From Gammaproteobacteria bacterium (GTDB taxonomy: Bacteria; Pseudomonadota; Gammaproteobacteria; Steroidobacterales; Steroidobacteraceae): a DNA stretch of 47,779 nt. The stretch spans positions 1-47,779 of the forward strand of contig DAHUXE010000122.1 in the NCBI GenBank assembly GCA_027307325.1, given 5' to 3'. Shown one piece after another: positions 20,362-29,116 of this stretch. Every line of letters starts with the position of its first letter. Position 1 is the first letter of the stretch. The notes under the pieces were generated by a model. It was not told the origin of the DNA. It saw nothing but the letters and a program-made list of their open reading frames with translations, and did not search any database. Made by a program: the position numbers and the translations under genes.

Positions 20362-21591
20362 CTACGGATCGAGCGGTGCAGCGCCGGTGGATCCGGGGGC
20401 GCCAGCCACGACCGCGGCGCTCGCCACACGGCGCTCCTGCTTGAAGCGCGTGCCATCGGGCGGATTCTGCACGAAGTAGCTGCGCACGCCCCCGCAGATC
20501 GCATCCGCCAGACGTGCCTGCTGCCCGGGATTGCGCAGGCGGCGCTCCTCGCCCGGATTGGAGATGTAGGCGGTCTCGATGAGCATCGAAGGAATACCCG
20601 GGGATTTCAGCACTACGAAGCCGGCGCGCTGCACCTGAGCCCTGCGCACTTCGCCGACGTGCTCCAGGGCGGACACCACGCGCTCGGCTGCCGTGGCGCT
20701 CAGGCCAATGGATTCCTGCTGCGCGACATCGAGCACCACCGGTGCGGCCGCGCCGGCGTCGACCAGAGCACCGCCCATGAGATCCGCCGCGTTCTGCCCC
20801 TCGGCGAGCTCGCGCGCCGCCTCGCTCGAAGCCCCGTGCACGGACAGGATGTACACCGAGGCCCCCGAGATGCTGCGATCGCGGATTGAGTCGGCGTGTA
20901 CGGATAAGAACATGTCGGCGTGCGCCGCGTGAGCGCGCTGGATGCGATCGCGCAGCTCGAGGAATTCGTCCCGGTCGCGCGTCAGCACGGCGCGCATCCC
21001 GGGCTCGGCATCGATGCGTGCGGCGAGCGCCCGCGCGATCGCGAGCGTCACGTCCTTCTCGCGCGTGCCACCGTGCCCGATGGCGCCGGGATCCGATCCG
21101 CCGTGGCCCGCGTCCACCGCGACGATCACGTCACGGTCGCCATCGCCGGGCTCGTGGGCCGCGCGCACGGGCTTGGGTGCCGGATCGGGCGGCGCCGCGG
21201 GCTCGCCGAGCGACACCGTCAGCTGCCTTTGCCCGGACGGGCCGGTGGCCTGGGAGCTGTGAACGGCGACTCCCGACTTGAGCTCGAGTACGATGCGCAG
21301 CGTATCGCCGGGCTGCCGGCCGAGCCGCACGGCACTCACGAGACCGGCGGGCTCCGGTAAGGCCATGCGACGCACGGCGCGCGTGCCGGGAAGATCGATG
21401 ACGGCGCGGTCCGGGCCATCGAGCGTAAAGACCCGGGGTGACGGGCCGTCGGTCAACGCGAGAGTGAGAACGGCACTGTCCGCGGTTGCAGACAGCTGCA
21501 TCGAGCGCAGCTCCGCGGCGTTCGCCGGCGCCCAGGTGCCCAGGGCCATCAGACCGCCGGCGATTCCTCCAAGAAATGCTTTTCTAATCAT
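20362..21591 (-). CDS. amiB: N-acetylmuramoyl-L-alanine amidase (AmiB/AmiC type)
   Basis: The 409-residue exported protein has a signal peptide (IRKAFLGGIAGGLMALGTWAPANAAE), an AMIN domain (about residues 25-130, peptidoglycan/septum targeting), and a C-terminal Amidase_3 zinc domain. The latter has the ligands in VAVDAGHGGSDPGA (His), REKDVTL (Glu) and SVHADS (His) and the catalytic Glu in LIETAYISNPGEE. It cuts the amide bond between MurNAc and the peptide during daughter-cell separation. No LysM repeat is seen, unlike many AmiB proteins. A TTG three bases earlier (21594) is an alternative start; ATG 21591 is preferred. Confidence 0.94.
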   Translation of the reverse strand: MIRKAFLGGIAGGLMALGTWAPANAAELRSMQLSATADSAVLTLALTDGPSPRVFTLDGPDRAVIDLPGTRAVRRMALPEPAGLVSAVRLGRQPGDTLRIVLELKSGVAVHSSQATGPSGQRQLTVSLGEPAAPPDPAPKPVRAAHEPGDGDRDVIVAVDAGHGGSDPGAIGHGGTREKDVTLAIARALAARIDAEPGMRAVLTRDRDEFLELRDRIQRAHAAHADMFLSVHADSIRDRSISGASVYILSVHGASSEAARELAEGQNAADLMGGALVDAGAAAPVVLDVAQQESIGLSATAAERVVSALEHVGEVRRAQVQRAGFVVLKSPGIPSMLIETAYISNPGEERRLRNPGQQARLADAICGGVRSYFVQNPPDGTRFKQERRVASAAVVAGAPGSTGAAPLDP

Positions 21592-21642
21592 CAAGTTCGC
21601 GGCGCAATCTATTGCGTAATCTACGGCGTTCGCTTGCGACTT

Positions 21643-22125
21643 TCAAGGCTGCGGCTGCGAACCGCCCTCAAGTTCGACCAGCCAGGCTGCGCCGAGTGCG
21701 GAGCTCCCCGTGACCTCGATGTCATGGCCCGCGGCTCCCGCGGCGAACGCCACCACGAGATCGGCGGCCGGAAGGCGCCCCGCGCCGTGCTCGGGCCATT
21801 CGATGAGCCACACGTGTCCGGGCGCCGCCCACTCGCGCAGGCCGAGGGAGTCGAGCTCGGCAGACGATCGCAGCCGATAGAGATCGAGATGTACGAGAGT
21901 ACCGCCTGCGGCCGGGTACGGCTCGAGCAGCGTGTAGGTCGGGCTGCGCACCGGCCCGCTGACGCCCGAGGCACGGGCAAAGCCGCGCGCGAAGGTGGTC
22001 TTGCCGGAGCCGAGCTCACCGCGCAGATACAACACGGCGAGCGGCGCCCCGGATGCCGGCCGCGCACGGGCCAGGCGCGCCCCGAGCTCCTCGGTCTCCT
22101 CGGCCGTCTGCGTCTGCGTGCGCAC
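21643..22125 (-). CDS. tsaE: TsaE, ATPase for tRNA t6A37 synthesis
   Basis: The 160-residue product has the P-loop LRGELGSGKTTFARGFARA, then VRSPTYTLLEPY and LVHLDLYRL, and VWLIEWPEHGA: the TsaE/YjeE signatures in order. TsaE supports turnover of the TsaBD complex that makes threonylcarbamoyladenosine in ANN-decoding tRNAs. The start is taken as GTG 22125, 13 bases after the nnr stop, which gives a normal-length protein; upstream codons lie inside nnr in another frame. The order nnr-tsaE-amiB is standard for the lineage. Confidence 0.95.
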   Translation of the reverse strand: MRTQTQTAEETEELGARLARARPASGAPLAVLYLRGELGSGKTTFARGFARASGVSGPVRSPTYTLLEPYPAAGGTLVHLDLYRLRSSAELDSLGLREWAAPGHVWLIEWPEHGAGRLPAADLVVAFAAGAAGHDIEVTGSSALGAAWLVELEGGSQPQP

Positions 22126-22138
22126 CGGAGCGGCTTTG

Positions 22139-23614
22139 CTAGAGGTTGACGGCGTGGTGCAGCTCCCGCGCCACATCGCTCGCGAGCACCCCGCGCTCGC
22201 CGCCGCGCGCCGCGGCGTCGCCCGCCATGGCGTGCACCAGCACGCCGACGCGCGCCGCCGCCCAGGGATCGCGGCACTGCGCAAGGATCCCGGCGATCGC
22301 GCCGGTCAGCACATCGCCGGTGCCGGCGCTCGCCATGCCGGGATTGCCCCGCTCGCACACACCGGGCGTGCGGCCGGCGGCTCCGACCAGAGTGCCGGCG
22401 CCTTTCAGGACGATCGTGCCGCCGAAACGCGCCGCCAGCCGATCGAGGGCTGCGAGCCGATCGTTCTGGACATCCTGCGTCGTAGCCGCAAGGAGACGCG
22501 CCGCCTCGCCCGGGTGCGGCGTGAGGATCCAGTCATCGCGCGGGCGTGCCTCGGCCTCGGCCAGCAGGTTGAGCGCGTCCGCATCGACCACCAGGGGCTT
22601 GCCGGCACCCAGGACCGTATCGAGCGCCGCGCGCGCCCAGGGACTGCGACCCAGGCCCGGGCCGATCGCGACCACGTCGGCGCGCGCGAGCGCTTCCGTC
22701 AGCACGTGCCGATCGGTGAGCGCGAGGCAGATCAGCTCGGGCCTGCCGGCGGCGATCGCGGCGACGTTCTCGGACGCCACGGCTACCGTCGTGAGGCCGG
22801 CCCCGACGCGCAGACAGGCCTCGCCCGCGAGGCGCGTCGCACCCGGCATGCCGCTGCCGCTGCCGACGATCAGTACCCTGCCAAAATCGCCCTTGTGCGC
22901 GGTCCGGTGGCGGCGCGGCAGCGCCGCCTGGATCTCGGCGTCGACGATGCGCGTCAGGCGCGGCGCGAACTCCCCGGGAGGAGCCGTGACCTCGAGGTCG
23001 TCGAAGAAGAGCGCGCCGGTGTACTCCGGGCCCTCCCCGATCAGCAGCCCGGTCTTCAGCCCCACGAAGGTGACCGTGCAATCGGCGCGCACCGCCTCCC
23101 CGCGCGGCACCCCGGCGTCGCTGTCGAGACCCGAGGGCACGTCGAGCGCGAACACGGGGCGTCCGTTCAGGTTGATGGCGCGAATCGCCGCGGCGTACTC
23201 CGCACGCACCGCGCCGGAGAGCCCCGTTCCGAGGAGAGCATCCACGATGATCTCGCCCTCGGCGAGGAGCGGCGGCTCAAAGGGCGGCGCCCGGGCGCCA
23301 CTGGCGCGGAAGTCCGCGAAGGCCTGCTGCGCCGCGCCGCGCAGCCGCTCCGGGTCGGCGGCGGCGAGCACCCTCACGGTGAGCCCCGCCGCCTGCGCGA
23401 AGCGCGCCAGCACGTAGCCGTCGCCCCCATTGTTGCCGCCGCCGCAGACGATCACGATGCGGTGCGCCACGGGGTAGCGGCCGCGCAGGTGGCGCAGCGC
23501 CGCCTCGCCGGCACGCTTCATCAGGGTGTAGGCCGGGATCCCGAGCGTCTCGATCGCGTGAGCGTCGAGGGCGCGCACCTGCGCGCTGGAATACAAGGCG
23601 ATCGGCAGCGCCAT
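22139..23614 (-). CDS. nnr: Bifunctional NAD(P)H-hydrate epimerase / ADP-dependent dehydratase
   Basis: The 491-residue protein joins two domains. The N-terminal NnrE epimerase (about 1-215) has MKRAGEAAL, VCGGGNNGGDGYVLARF and DALLGTGLSG. The C-terminal NnrD dehydratase (about 225-491) has GRVLIVGSGSGMPGATRLAG, AIGPGLGRS, TPHPGEAARLL, LKGAGTLV and ASAGTGDVLTGAIAGILAQ. It repairs hydrated NAD(P)H. ATG 23614 fits the family start (LYSSAQVRALDAHAIE); the open frame upstream is antisense to queG. A perfect TATAAT lies exactly six bases before the ATG, so the transcript may be leaderless (see finding). Confidence 0.95.
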   Translation of the reverse strand: MALPIALYSSAQVRALDAHAIETLGIPAYTLMKRAGEAALRHLRGRYPVAHRIVIVCGGGNNGGDGYVLARFAQAAGLTVRVLAAADPERLRGAAQQAFADFRASGARAPPFEPPLLAEGEIIVDALLGTGLSGAVRAEYAAAIRAINLNGRPVFALDVPSGLDSDAGVPRGEAVRADCTVTFVGLKTGLLIGEGPEYTGALFFDDLEVTAPPGEFAPRLTRIVDAEIQAALPRRHRTAHKGDFGRVLIVGSGSGMPGATRLAGEACLRVGAGLTTVAVASENVAAIAAGRPELICLALTDRHVLTEALARADVVAIGPGLGRSPWARAALDTVLGAGKPLVVDADALNLLAEAEARPRDDWILTPHPGEAARLLAATTQDVQNDRLAALDRLAARFGGTIVLKGAGTLVGAAGRTPGVCERGNPGMASAGTGDVLTGAIAGILAQCRDPWAAARVGVLVHAMAGDAAARGGERGVLASDVARELHHAVNL

Positions 23615-23620
23615 GGGCTC

Positions 23621-23628
23621 ATTATACT
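23621..23628. promoter_or_regulatory. Overlapping divergent -10 elements between nnr and queG
   Basis: The eight bases ATTATACT read as TATAAT (23626-23621) on the minus strand towards nnr and TATACT (23623-23628) on the plus strand towards queG. No good -35 hexamers are visible on either side. Predicted start points are 23614 (the A of the nnr ATG) and about 23635 (13 bases before the queG start codon). Polymerase could probably occupy only one direction at a time. Confidence 0.45.
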
Positions 23629-23647
23629 GACGGGGAAAGAAGCGCCA

Positions 23648-24718
23648 TTGACGGGGCACGCAGACATAGACCTGGAAGAGGCCAAACGCGCGCTGAGAGC
23701 CCAGGCGCGCGCCCTCGGCTTCGACGCCCTCGGCGTCACCGCCATCGACATCCCCGAGGACGAGCGGCACCTCCTCGAGTGGCTCGATGCGGGCTTCCAT
23801 GGCGAGATGGGCTACATGCGCCGCCACGCACGGCTGCGCGCCAGCCCGCAGGAGCTGCTGCCCGGCACGGTGCGCATCGTGAGCGTACGCATGGACTACT
23901 GGCCGGCCGAGGCGCGCCCCGCCGCAGCCGTGCTCGAGGACCGCGCGCTCGGCTACATCTCGCGCTATGCGCTCGGCCGCGACTACCACAAGGTCCTGCG
24001 CGGCTCGCTCGCGCGGCTGGCGGCGGATCTCGCCCGGCAGATCGGCCCCTTCGGCTACCGCGTGTGCGTCGACAGTGCGCCGGTGCTGGAGAAGGCACAC
24101 GCGCGCAACGCCGGCCTGGGATGGATCGGCAAGCACACCAACCTCATCGCGCGCGATGCCGGCTCGTGGTTCTTTCTCGGCGAGATCCTGACCGATCTGC
24201 CGCTGCCGGTCGACGAGCCGGCCAGCGCCCACTGCGGCACCTGCCAGGCGTGCATCCCCGCCTGCCCCACCGGCGCCATCGTCGCGCCGTTCCGGCTCGA
24301 CGCGCGGCGCTGCATCTCCTATCTCACCATCGAGCACCGCAGCGCCATCCCCGAAGAGCTGCGCGCGGCGCTCGGCAACCGCATCTACGGCTGCGATGAC
24401 TGCCAGCTGGTGTGCCCCTGGAACAAGTTCGCCCGCGCCGCCGCACACCCCGATTTCAAGGTGCGCCACGCACTCGATGCGCCGGCGCTCGCCGAGCTCT
24501 TTCTCTGGAGCGCCGCTGAGTTCGGGGAGCGCATGCGCGGCTCGGCGATCCACCGCTTAGGCTACGAGCGCTGGTCGCGCAACATCGCGGTGGCGCTCGG
24601 CAATGCGCCGACTTCGCCCGCGGTGACGGGCGCGCTCGAGGCGCGGCGCGAGGACCCCTCGCCCCTGGTGCGCGAGCACGTGGCCTGGGCGCTCGCGCGG
24701 CACCGCCGGGTGGCGTGA
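23648..24718 (+). CDS. queG: Epoxyqueuosine reductase
   Basis: The 356-residue enzyme has DUF1730-type N-terminal sequence with the catalytic aspartate in CVDSAPVLEKAHARNAG, GLGWIGKHTNLI, and two [4Fe-4S] motifs: CGTCQACIPACPTGAI (C196, C199, C202, C206) and CDDCQLVCPWNKF (C249, C252, C256) with C222 in RRCISYLTIEH. It reduces epoxyqueuosine to queuosine in tRNA using cobalamin. A HEAT-like C-terminus ends the protein. The start is judged to be TTG 23648: no ATG or GTG lies in frame between the nnr start region and the conserved N-terminus, and GGGGAAAGAAG precedes it. It diverges from nnr, the common order in gammaproteobacteria. Confidence 0.95.
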   Translation: MTGHADIDLEEAKRALRAQARALGFDALGVTAIDIPEDERHLLEWLDAGFHGEMGYMRRHARLRASPQELLPGTVRIVSVRMDYWPAEARPAAAVLEDRALGYISRYALGRDYHKVLRGSLARLAADLARQIGPFGYRVCVDSAPVLEKAHARNAGLGWIGKHTNLIARDAGSWFFLGEILTDLPLPVDEPASAHCGTCQACIPACPTGAIVAPFRLDARRCISYLTIEHRSAIPEELRAALGNRIYGCDDCQLVCPWNKFARAAAHPDFKVRHALDAPALAELFLWSAAEFGERMRGSAIHRLGYERWSRNIAVALGNAPTSPAVTGALEARREDPSPLVREHVAWALARHRRVA

Positions 24719-24749
24719 ACGATTCCCGCAGTGCCTCGTCGAGGCGTGG

Positions 24750-25607
24750 CTAACTCCCGGGACGCGCGACCTGCACGTTATCGATGAGCCGCGCTCTCCC
24801 CAGGCGCGCCGCCGCGAGCACCACCAGCGCGCGCGTCTCCGGGCGGGGGGCGCTCAGGTCGTCGGCGCGGCGTACCGAGAAGTAGTCAGGCCGCAGACCC
24901 GCCTCCTCCAGCGCCTGAACGCCCGAGCGCTCGATGCTGGCGAATTGCGCATCGCCGCCCCGCAGGCGGGCCGCCGCGGCCTCGAGCGTCGCATAGATGA
25001 CCGGCGCCAGCTGGCGCTCCGCCGGCGTGAGGTACTGGTTGCGGGAGCTGAGCGCCAACCCGTCGGCATCGCGCCTGGTCGGCGCGCCGACGATCTCGAC
25101 GCGCATGCACAGCTCCGCCACCATCCGCCGGATCACGGTGAGCTGCTGAAAATCCTTCTCGCCGAACACCGCGACGTCGGGCTCCACGATGTGGAAGAGC
25201 TTCGCCACCACCGTGCTGACGCCCTCCAGGTGGCCGGGGCGGAACTCGCCCTCGAGGATGCGCGACAGGCCGGGCACCTCGACCCGTGTGACGCGCTCGG
25301 AGCCGTGCGGATAGATCTCGGTCACGTCGGGCATGAACATGAGGTCGCAGCCGGCGGAGGCGAGCATGTGCTCGTCGGCGCGCGGCGTGCGCGGGTAATG
25401 GGCGAAGTCCTCGTTGGGTCCGAACTGCATGGGATTCACGAAGATACTGGCGACGAAGCGCTCCCCGTGGCGGCGCGCGGTCTCGATCAGGCTCACGTGC
25501 CCGGGGTGCAGATTTCCCATGGTCGGCACGAACACGACCCGCGCCCCGGCGCGGCGCCAGGCGTATACCCGCTCGCGCACCGCGCCGATGGTCGTGACGG
25601 TCTCCAT
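24750..25607 (-). CDS. panC: Pantothenate synthetase
   Basis: The 285-residue product contains the nucleotide-binding VFVPTMGNLHPGHVSLI (HIGH-like), FVASIFVNPMQFGPNEDF, GEKDFQQLTVIRRMV, and GLALSSRNQYLTPAERQ (KMSKS-like region). It joins pantoate and beta-alanine with ATP to form pantothenate. The ATG at 25607 is 39 bases after the panB stop. It is convergent with queG with 31 bases between stops. This gap holds a small GCCTC-GTC-GAGGC hairpin at 24733-24745 without a U-tract. Confidence 0.98.
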   Translation of the reverse strand: METVTTIGAVRERVYAWRRAGARVVFVPTMGNLHPGHVSLIETARRHGERFVASIFVNPMQFGPNEDFAHYPRTPRADEHMLASAGCDLMFMPDVTEIYPHGSERVTRVEVPGLSRILEGEFRPGHLEGVSTVVAKLFHIVEPDVAVFGEKDFQQLTVIRRMVAELCMRVEIVGAPTRRDADGLALSSRNQYLTPAERQLAPVIYATLEAAAARLRGGDAQFASIERSGVQALEEAGLRPDYFSVRRADDLSAPRPETRALVVLAAARLGRARLIDNVQVARPGS

Positions 25608-25646
25608 GGATCGCGCTTGAATCCGGGTGCGGCGCGGATTGCCGCG

Positions 25647-26471
25647 TCAGAAACAGTGCTCGGGAGCCGGGTATTCGCGCTGCTTCACGGCGCGCACGTA
25701 GCGCTTCAGCGCCTCGAGGTTATCGGCACTACCCGCCATGAAGTTGCGCACGAAGCGCGGCTTGCGGCCGGTGGTGATGTCGAGCATGTCGTAGGTCACG
25801 AGAATCTGCCCGTCGGTGTCGGGACCGGCGCCGATGCCGATCACCGGCACGTGCAGCTCCGCCGCGATGGTCTTGCCGAGGGTGGCGGGGATGCACTCGA
25901 GCAGCACGATGTCGGCGCCGGCGGACTCGAGCCGCCGCGCCTCCTCGAGCAGCCGCACCGCGGTCTCGCGCTCGCGTCCCTGGACGCGAAAACCGCCGGT
26001 CTTGTGCACGGACTGGGGCTTCAAGCCCACGTGCGCGCACACGGCGATGTCGTGGCCCGCAAGGAACTCGACGATGTCGGTCTGCTTGCCGCCGCTCTCG
26101 AGCTTCACCATCTGCACACCGCCTTCCTGCATCAGGCGCACCGAGTTCGTGAGCGCCACCTCGCGCGAGGGGTAGCTCATGTACGGCAGGTCGCCGATGA
26201 GGAACGGGCGATGGGTGCCGCGCGCCACGCACGCGCAGTGGTACACCATCTGGTCCATGGTGACGGGCACGGTCGTCGAGTGCCCCTGGATCACCATGCC
26301 GAGCGAATCTCCCACCAGCACCACGTCGACGTCCGCCGCATCGAGCAGCACGGCGAAACTCGCGTCGTAACAGGTGAGGCTCGCGATCTTCTCGCCTTCG
26401 GCCTTCATGCGCGCGAGCGTCGCGAGCGTGACCGGCGAGCGGCTGGCGTCGCGTTGCAGATGCGTATACAT
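25647..26471 (-). CDS. panB: Ketopantoate hydroxymethyltransferase
   Basis: The 274-residue enzyme shows SLTCYDASFAVLLDAADVDVVLVGDSLGMV (Mg2+-binding aspartates), DLPYMSY, and VKLESGG. VCAHVGLKPQS, ECIPATLGKTI, IGIGAGPDTDGQILVTYDML and KPRFVRNF follow. It makes ketopantoate from 2-oxoisovalerate and methylene-tetrahydrofolate, the first committed step to pantothenate and CoA. It is followed by panC and preceded by a deoxynucleoside kinase 17 bases away, all in one direction. Confidence 0.98.
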   Translation of the reverse strand: MYTHLQRDASRSPVTLATLARMKAEGEKIASLTCYDASFAVLLDAADVDVVLVGDSLGMVIQGHSTTVPVTMDQMVYHCACVARGTHRPFLIGDLPYMSYPSREVALTNSVRLMQEGGVQMVKLESGGKQTDIVEFLAGHDIAVCAHVGLKPQSVHKTGGFRVQGRERETAVRLLEEARRLESAGADIVLLECIPATLGKTIAAELHVPVIGIGAGPDTDGQILVTYDMLDITTGRKPRFVRNFMAGSADNLEALKRYVRAVKQREYPAPEHCF

Positions 26472-26488
26472 GGCCGCCCAGAGTGTAC

Positions 26489-27145
26489 TTAGATCGCGCG
26501 GCTGCGCAACGGATTGTAGTAGAGCCGCCCGCGGCTCATGCGCCTGATGGCCGCCAGCAGCTCGTCATAGTCGCGTTGGTTCGTGACCGGGTCGATGGAG
26601 GCGGCGTTCACGATGAGGAGCGGCGCCGAGTCGAACTCGTGGAAGAAGCGGGCGTAGGCCTCGTTGAGACGCTCGAGATAGCCGCGGTCGATGTACTGCT
26701 CGTAGGCGACGCCGCGGCGCGCGATGCGTTCGAGCAGCACGTCGACCGGCGCCTGCAGGTAGACCACCAGATCGGGCTTGGGTACCTGGATATCGAGCCG
26801 CGCGTACAGCTGCTCATAGAGCGCGTACTCGGCGTCATCGAGCGTCACGCGTGCGAACAGCCGGTCCTTCTCCAGCAGGTAGTCCGCAACCCGCACCGCG
26901 GCGAACAGGTCCGCCTGCTTGAGCGCTGCGAGCTGCTGGGCGCGCTGCAGGAGGACGTACAGCTGGGCCGGCAGCGCACCGGCGCGCGGGTTGCGGTAAA
27001 AGCGCTCGAGGAACGGATTCTGCCCCGCCTCCTCCAGCACCTCCTGTGCGGAGAGGCTGCTGCACAGGCGCCGCGCGAGGCTCGTCTTGCCGACGCCGAT
27101 CGGGCCCTCGACTGCGATGAAGCGATGGGTTGTCTCGTTCGCCAT
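26489..27145 (-). CDS. Deoxynucleoside kinase family protein (deoxyadenosine/deoxyguanosine kinase-like)
   Basis: The 218-residue protein has a P-loop in FIAVEGPIGVGKTSLARRL, the DRLF region (LEKDRLFARVTLDDAEYALYE), LVVYLQAPVDVLLERIARRG, and YLERLNEAYARFFHEFDSAPLLIVNA. These are hallmarks of the dNK/thymidine kinase 2-like family. Members phosphorylate deoxynucleosides for salvage. The gene is often found between folK and panB in gammaproteobacteria, as here. Which deoxynucleoside is used cannot be told from the sequence. It starts 17 bases after the folK stop. Confidence 0.92.
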   Translation of the reverse strand: MANETTHRFIAVEGPIGVGKTSLARRLCSSLSAQEVLEEAGQNPFLERFYRNPRAGALPAQLYVLLQRAQQLAALKQADLFAAVRVADYLLEKDRLFARVTLDDAEYALYEQLYARLDIQVPKPDLVVYLQAPVDVLLERIARRGVAYEQYIDRGYLERLNEAYARFFHEFDSAPLLIVNAASIDPVTNQRDYDELLAAIRRMSRGRLYYNPLRSRAI

Positions 27146-27162
27146 GTGCGTGCGTTGCGCGC

Positions 27163-27651
27163 CTACAGTCGCGCCAGCCCCTCGGCCGTTACGGCGCCCG
27201 CGAGCTCGGCGACGCGCCCGAGCCCGGGGAGGTCGAGATGCGGGGCGATGTCCGCGAGAGGATACAGAACGAAGTTGCGCTCCGGTATCCCGGTGTGCGG
27301 CAGCGTCAGCGCGGGTGCCGAGCGCCGCTCACGCCCGTAGGAAAGCAGATCGAGGTCGATCACGCGCGGACCCCAGCGCTGGTGCGCCGCCGGGCGGCCG
27401 AGCGCCGCCTCGAGGCCACGCAGCTCGGCGAGCAGCGCCGGCGCTTCGAGTTGGGTCAGGAGGCCTGCGACCGCGTTCACGAAGTCGGGCTGGGCGATCG
27501 GCCCCAGCGGACGCGAGCGGTAGAGCGGCGAGGTCAATTCGACGCGCGTGAGCGGCAGTTGCGCGAGGCGGCTGAGCGCGCCCAGCACCTGGGCACGCGG
27601 GTCTTCGAGGTTGCTGCCCACTCCGACGTACTCCGGCCGCCACAGCGCCAT
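27163..27651 (-). CDS. folK: 6-hydroxymethyl-7,8-dihydropterin pyrophosphokinase
   Basis: The 162-residue HPPK has YVGVGSNLEDPRAQVLGAL, SPLYRSRPLGPIAQPDFVNAV, the catalytic WGPRVIDLDLLSYG and LPHTGIPERNFVLYPLADIAP. It transfers pyrophosphate from ATP to the pterin before dihydropteroate synthesis. ATG 27651 is the family start, 13 bases past the pcnB stop; the open frame upstream lies out of frame inside pcnB. It belongs to the pcnB-folK-kinase-panB-panC unit. Confidence 0.97.
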   Translation of the reverse strand: MALWRPEYVGVGSNLEDPRAQVLGALSRLAQLPLTRVELTSPLYRSRPLGPIAQPDFVNAVAGLLTQLEAPALLAELRGLEAALGRPAAHQRWGPRVIDLDLLSYGRERRSAPALTLPHTGIPERNFVLYPLADIAPHLDLPGLGRVAELAGAVTAEGLARL

Positions 27652-27664
27652 GAGCGGCGGTCCG

Positions 27665-29089
27665 TCAGGACCGTGCGGCGGCCTTAGGTCCGGGGCGGCG
27701 CCGCCGGCGGCGCCCGCCGCGACGCGGCGCGGAGGTCGAACGCGCGGCATCGCCCGCGAGCGCGTCTGCCATGTGCTCGCGCTCCGCGGCAGGGGCTTCC
27801 TGCAGCCGCGTCCACCATGCAGCCATCTCGGGCGGGGCGAGTCCGAACTCGGCACGCAGCAGCAGCAGGTCGTAGCCGGCGCGGAAGCGCGGGTGCTCGA
27901 GCAGCCGCAGCGCACGGCGGCCGCGCGGGTGCTCGAGCCGCGGCTGCAGCGCGAACATCTCGCGGACCCCGAGGGCAAAGCGTTTTGGAATCGCGATGTG
28001 CGTCTGCGCCTCGCGGACCGCCTGATCACACGCCTCGAGTATGGTCGCGAGCTCGTGCCAGCGTTCCGGCGGCGTCGCCTCGATGATCGCGGCAATCGGC
28101 CCATATAAGAGGAGAGCGAACAGGAAGGTCGGCGTGACCGGCTTGTCCTCGATGACGCGCGCATCCGTGTTGCTGAGCCCCCTGAGCAGCAGCTGCTCGA
28201 CCAGGCTGCCCGGGTGGCTCACGAAATAAGAGTCCACGCTCGGCACGAGAGCGGCGAGCAGCCCGCGGCGGCGCAACACCTGAAAGCTGCGTGCGCCGTG
28301 CCCGCTGAGGAAGAGCTTCAGGGTCTCGTCGAACAGGCGCGCCGGAGGCACCGCCGAGAGCAGCTCGCGCAACGTCGCGATGGGGCGGGCCGTGTCCGGA
28401 TCGATGTCGAAACCGAGCTTGGCTTCGAAGCGCGCGGCGCGCAGCATGCGCACCGGGTCCTCGCGATAGCGCGTCTCGGGAGCGCCGATGAGACGCAGCC
28501 GCCGCGCGGCGATGTCCTCGACCCCGCCGACGTAGTCCCACACCGAGAAGTCGGCGATATTGTAGTAGAGCGAGTTCGCCGTGAAGTCGCGGCGCCACAC
28601 GTCCTCGTCGATGGTGCCGTAGACGTTGTCGCGCAGGATCCGCCCGCTCGCATCGAAGGCCCGCGCCGCCGCCTCGTCGTCGAGGAGCTCGGGCGCCTCG
28701 CCGTCCTCCGGGTCGGTCTCCGGCAGCGGCTCATCACCCTGCGACGGCGCGCTGGTCGCCCGGAAGGTCGCCACCTCGATGGTCTCGCGGCCGAAGAACA
28801 CGTGCGCCAGGCGGAACCTGCGGCCGACCAGGCGGCAATTACGGAACAGCTTCTTTACTTCCTCCGGCAGCGCATCGGTGGCGACGTCGAAGTCCTTGGG
28901 CTCGAGACCGAGCAGCAGGTCGCGCACGCAGCCGCCGACCAGGAACGCCATGAAGCCCCCCTCGCGCAGCCGGTACAGCACGCGCAGCGCGTTCGGGGAG
29001 ATGTGGGAGCGGGAAATCGAGTGCTCGGACCGCGGGATGATCCTGGGTGCGGCTCGGGGCGTCGCGACGGACGCGTCGGGGGGGTTCAA
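27665..29089 (-). CDS. pcnB: Poly(A) polymerase I
   Basis: The 474-residue protein has the class II nucleotidyltransferase head: LVGGCVRDLLLGLEPKDFDVATDA with the metal aspartates D66 and D68, RRFRLAHVFFG, and RDFTANSLYYNI. RDPVRMLRAARFEAKLGF continues the head, and a basic C-terminal tail (APRRGGRRRRRRPGPKAAARS) is typical of PcnB rather than CCA-adding enzymes. It adds 3' poly(A) tails that mark RNAs for decay. No ATG or GTG exists in frame before the conserved IIPRSEHSISRSHISPNALRVLYRL; the only ordinary start is TTG at 29089, with AAGGAA next to it and a second AAGGA 11 bases upstream. A poor start codon is also known for E. coli pcnB. Confidence 0.95.
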   Translation of the reverse strand: MNPPDASVATPRAAPRIIPRSEHSISRSHISPNALRVLYRLREGGFMAFLVGGCVRDLLLGLEPKDFDVATDALPEEVKKLFRNCRLVGRRFRLAHVFFGRETIEVATFRATSAPSQGDEPLPETDPEDGEAPELLDDEAAARAFDASGRILRDNVYGTIDEDVWRRDFTANSLYYNIADFSVWDYVGGVEDIAARRLRLIGAPETRYREDPVRMLRAARFEAKLGFDIDPDTARPIATLRELLSAVPPARLFDETLKLFLSGHGARSFQVLRRRGLLAALVPSVDSYFVSHPGSLVEQLLLRGLSNTDARVIEDKPVTPTFLFALLLYGPIAAIIEATPPERWHELATILEACDQAVREAQTHIAIPKRFALGVREMFALQPRLEHPRGRRALRLLEHPRFRAGYDLLLLRAEFGLAPPEMAAWWTRLQEAPAAEREHMADALAGDAARSTSAPRRGGRRRRRRPGPKAAARS

Positions 29090-29116
29090 TTCCTTGGGTT
29101 TCCTTGGTTTTTTCGC

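Noticed and set aside
21995-24718. A 907-codon plus-strand frame
   Set aside because: Only the last 356 codons are QueG. The front is antisense to nnr and tsaE and has the low-complexity look of GC-rich shadow frames.
24733-24745. GCCTC-GTC-GAGGC hairpin between queG and panC as a two-way terminator
   Set aside because: The stem is only five pairs and no U-tract follows on either strand, so a terminator cannot be claimed.
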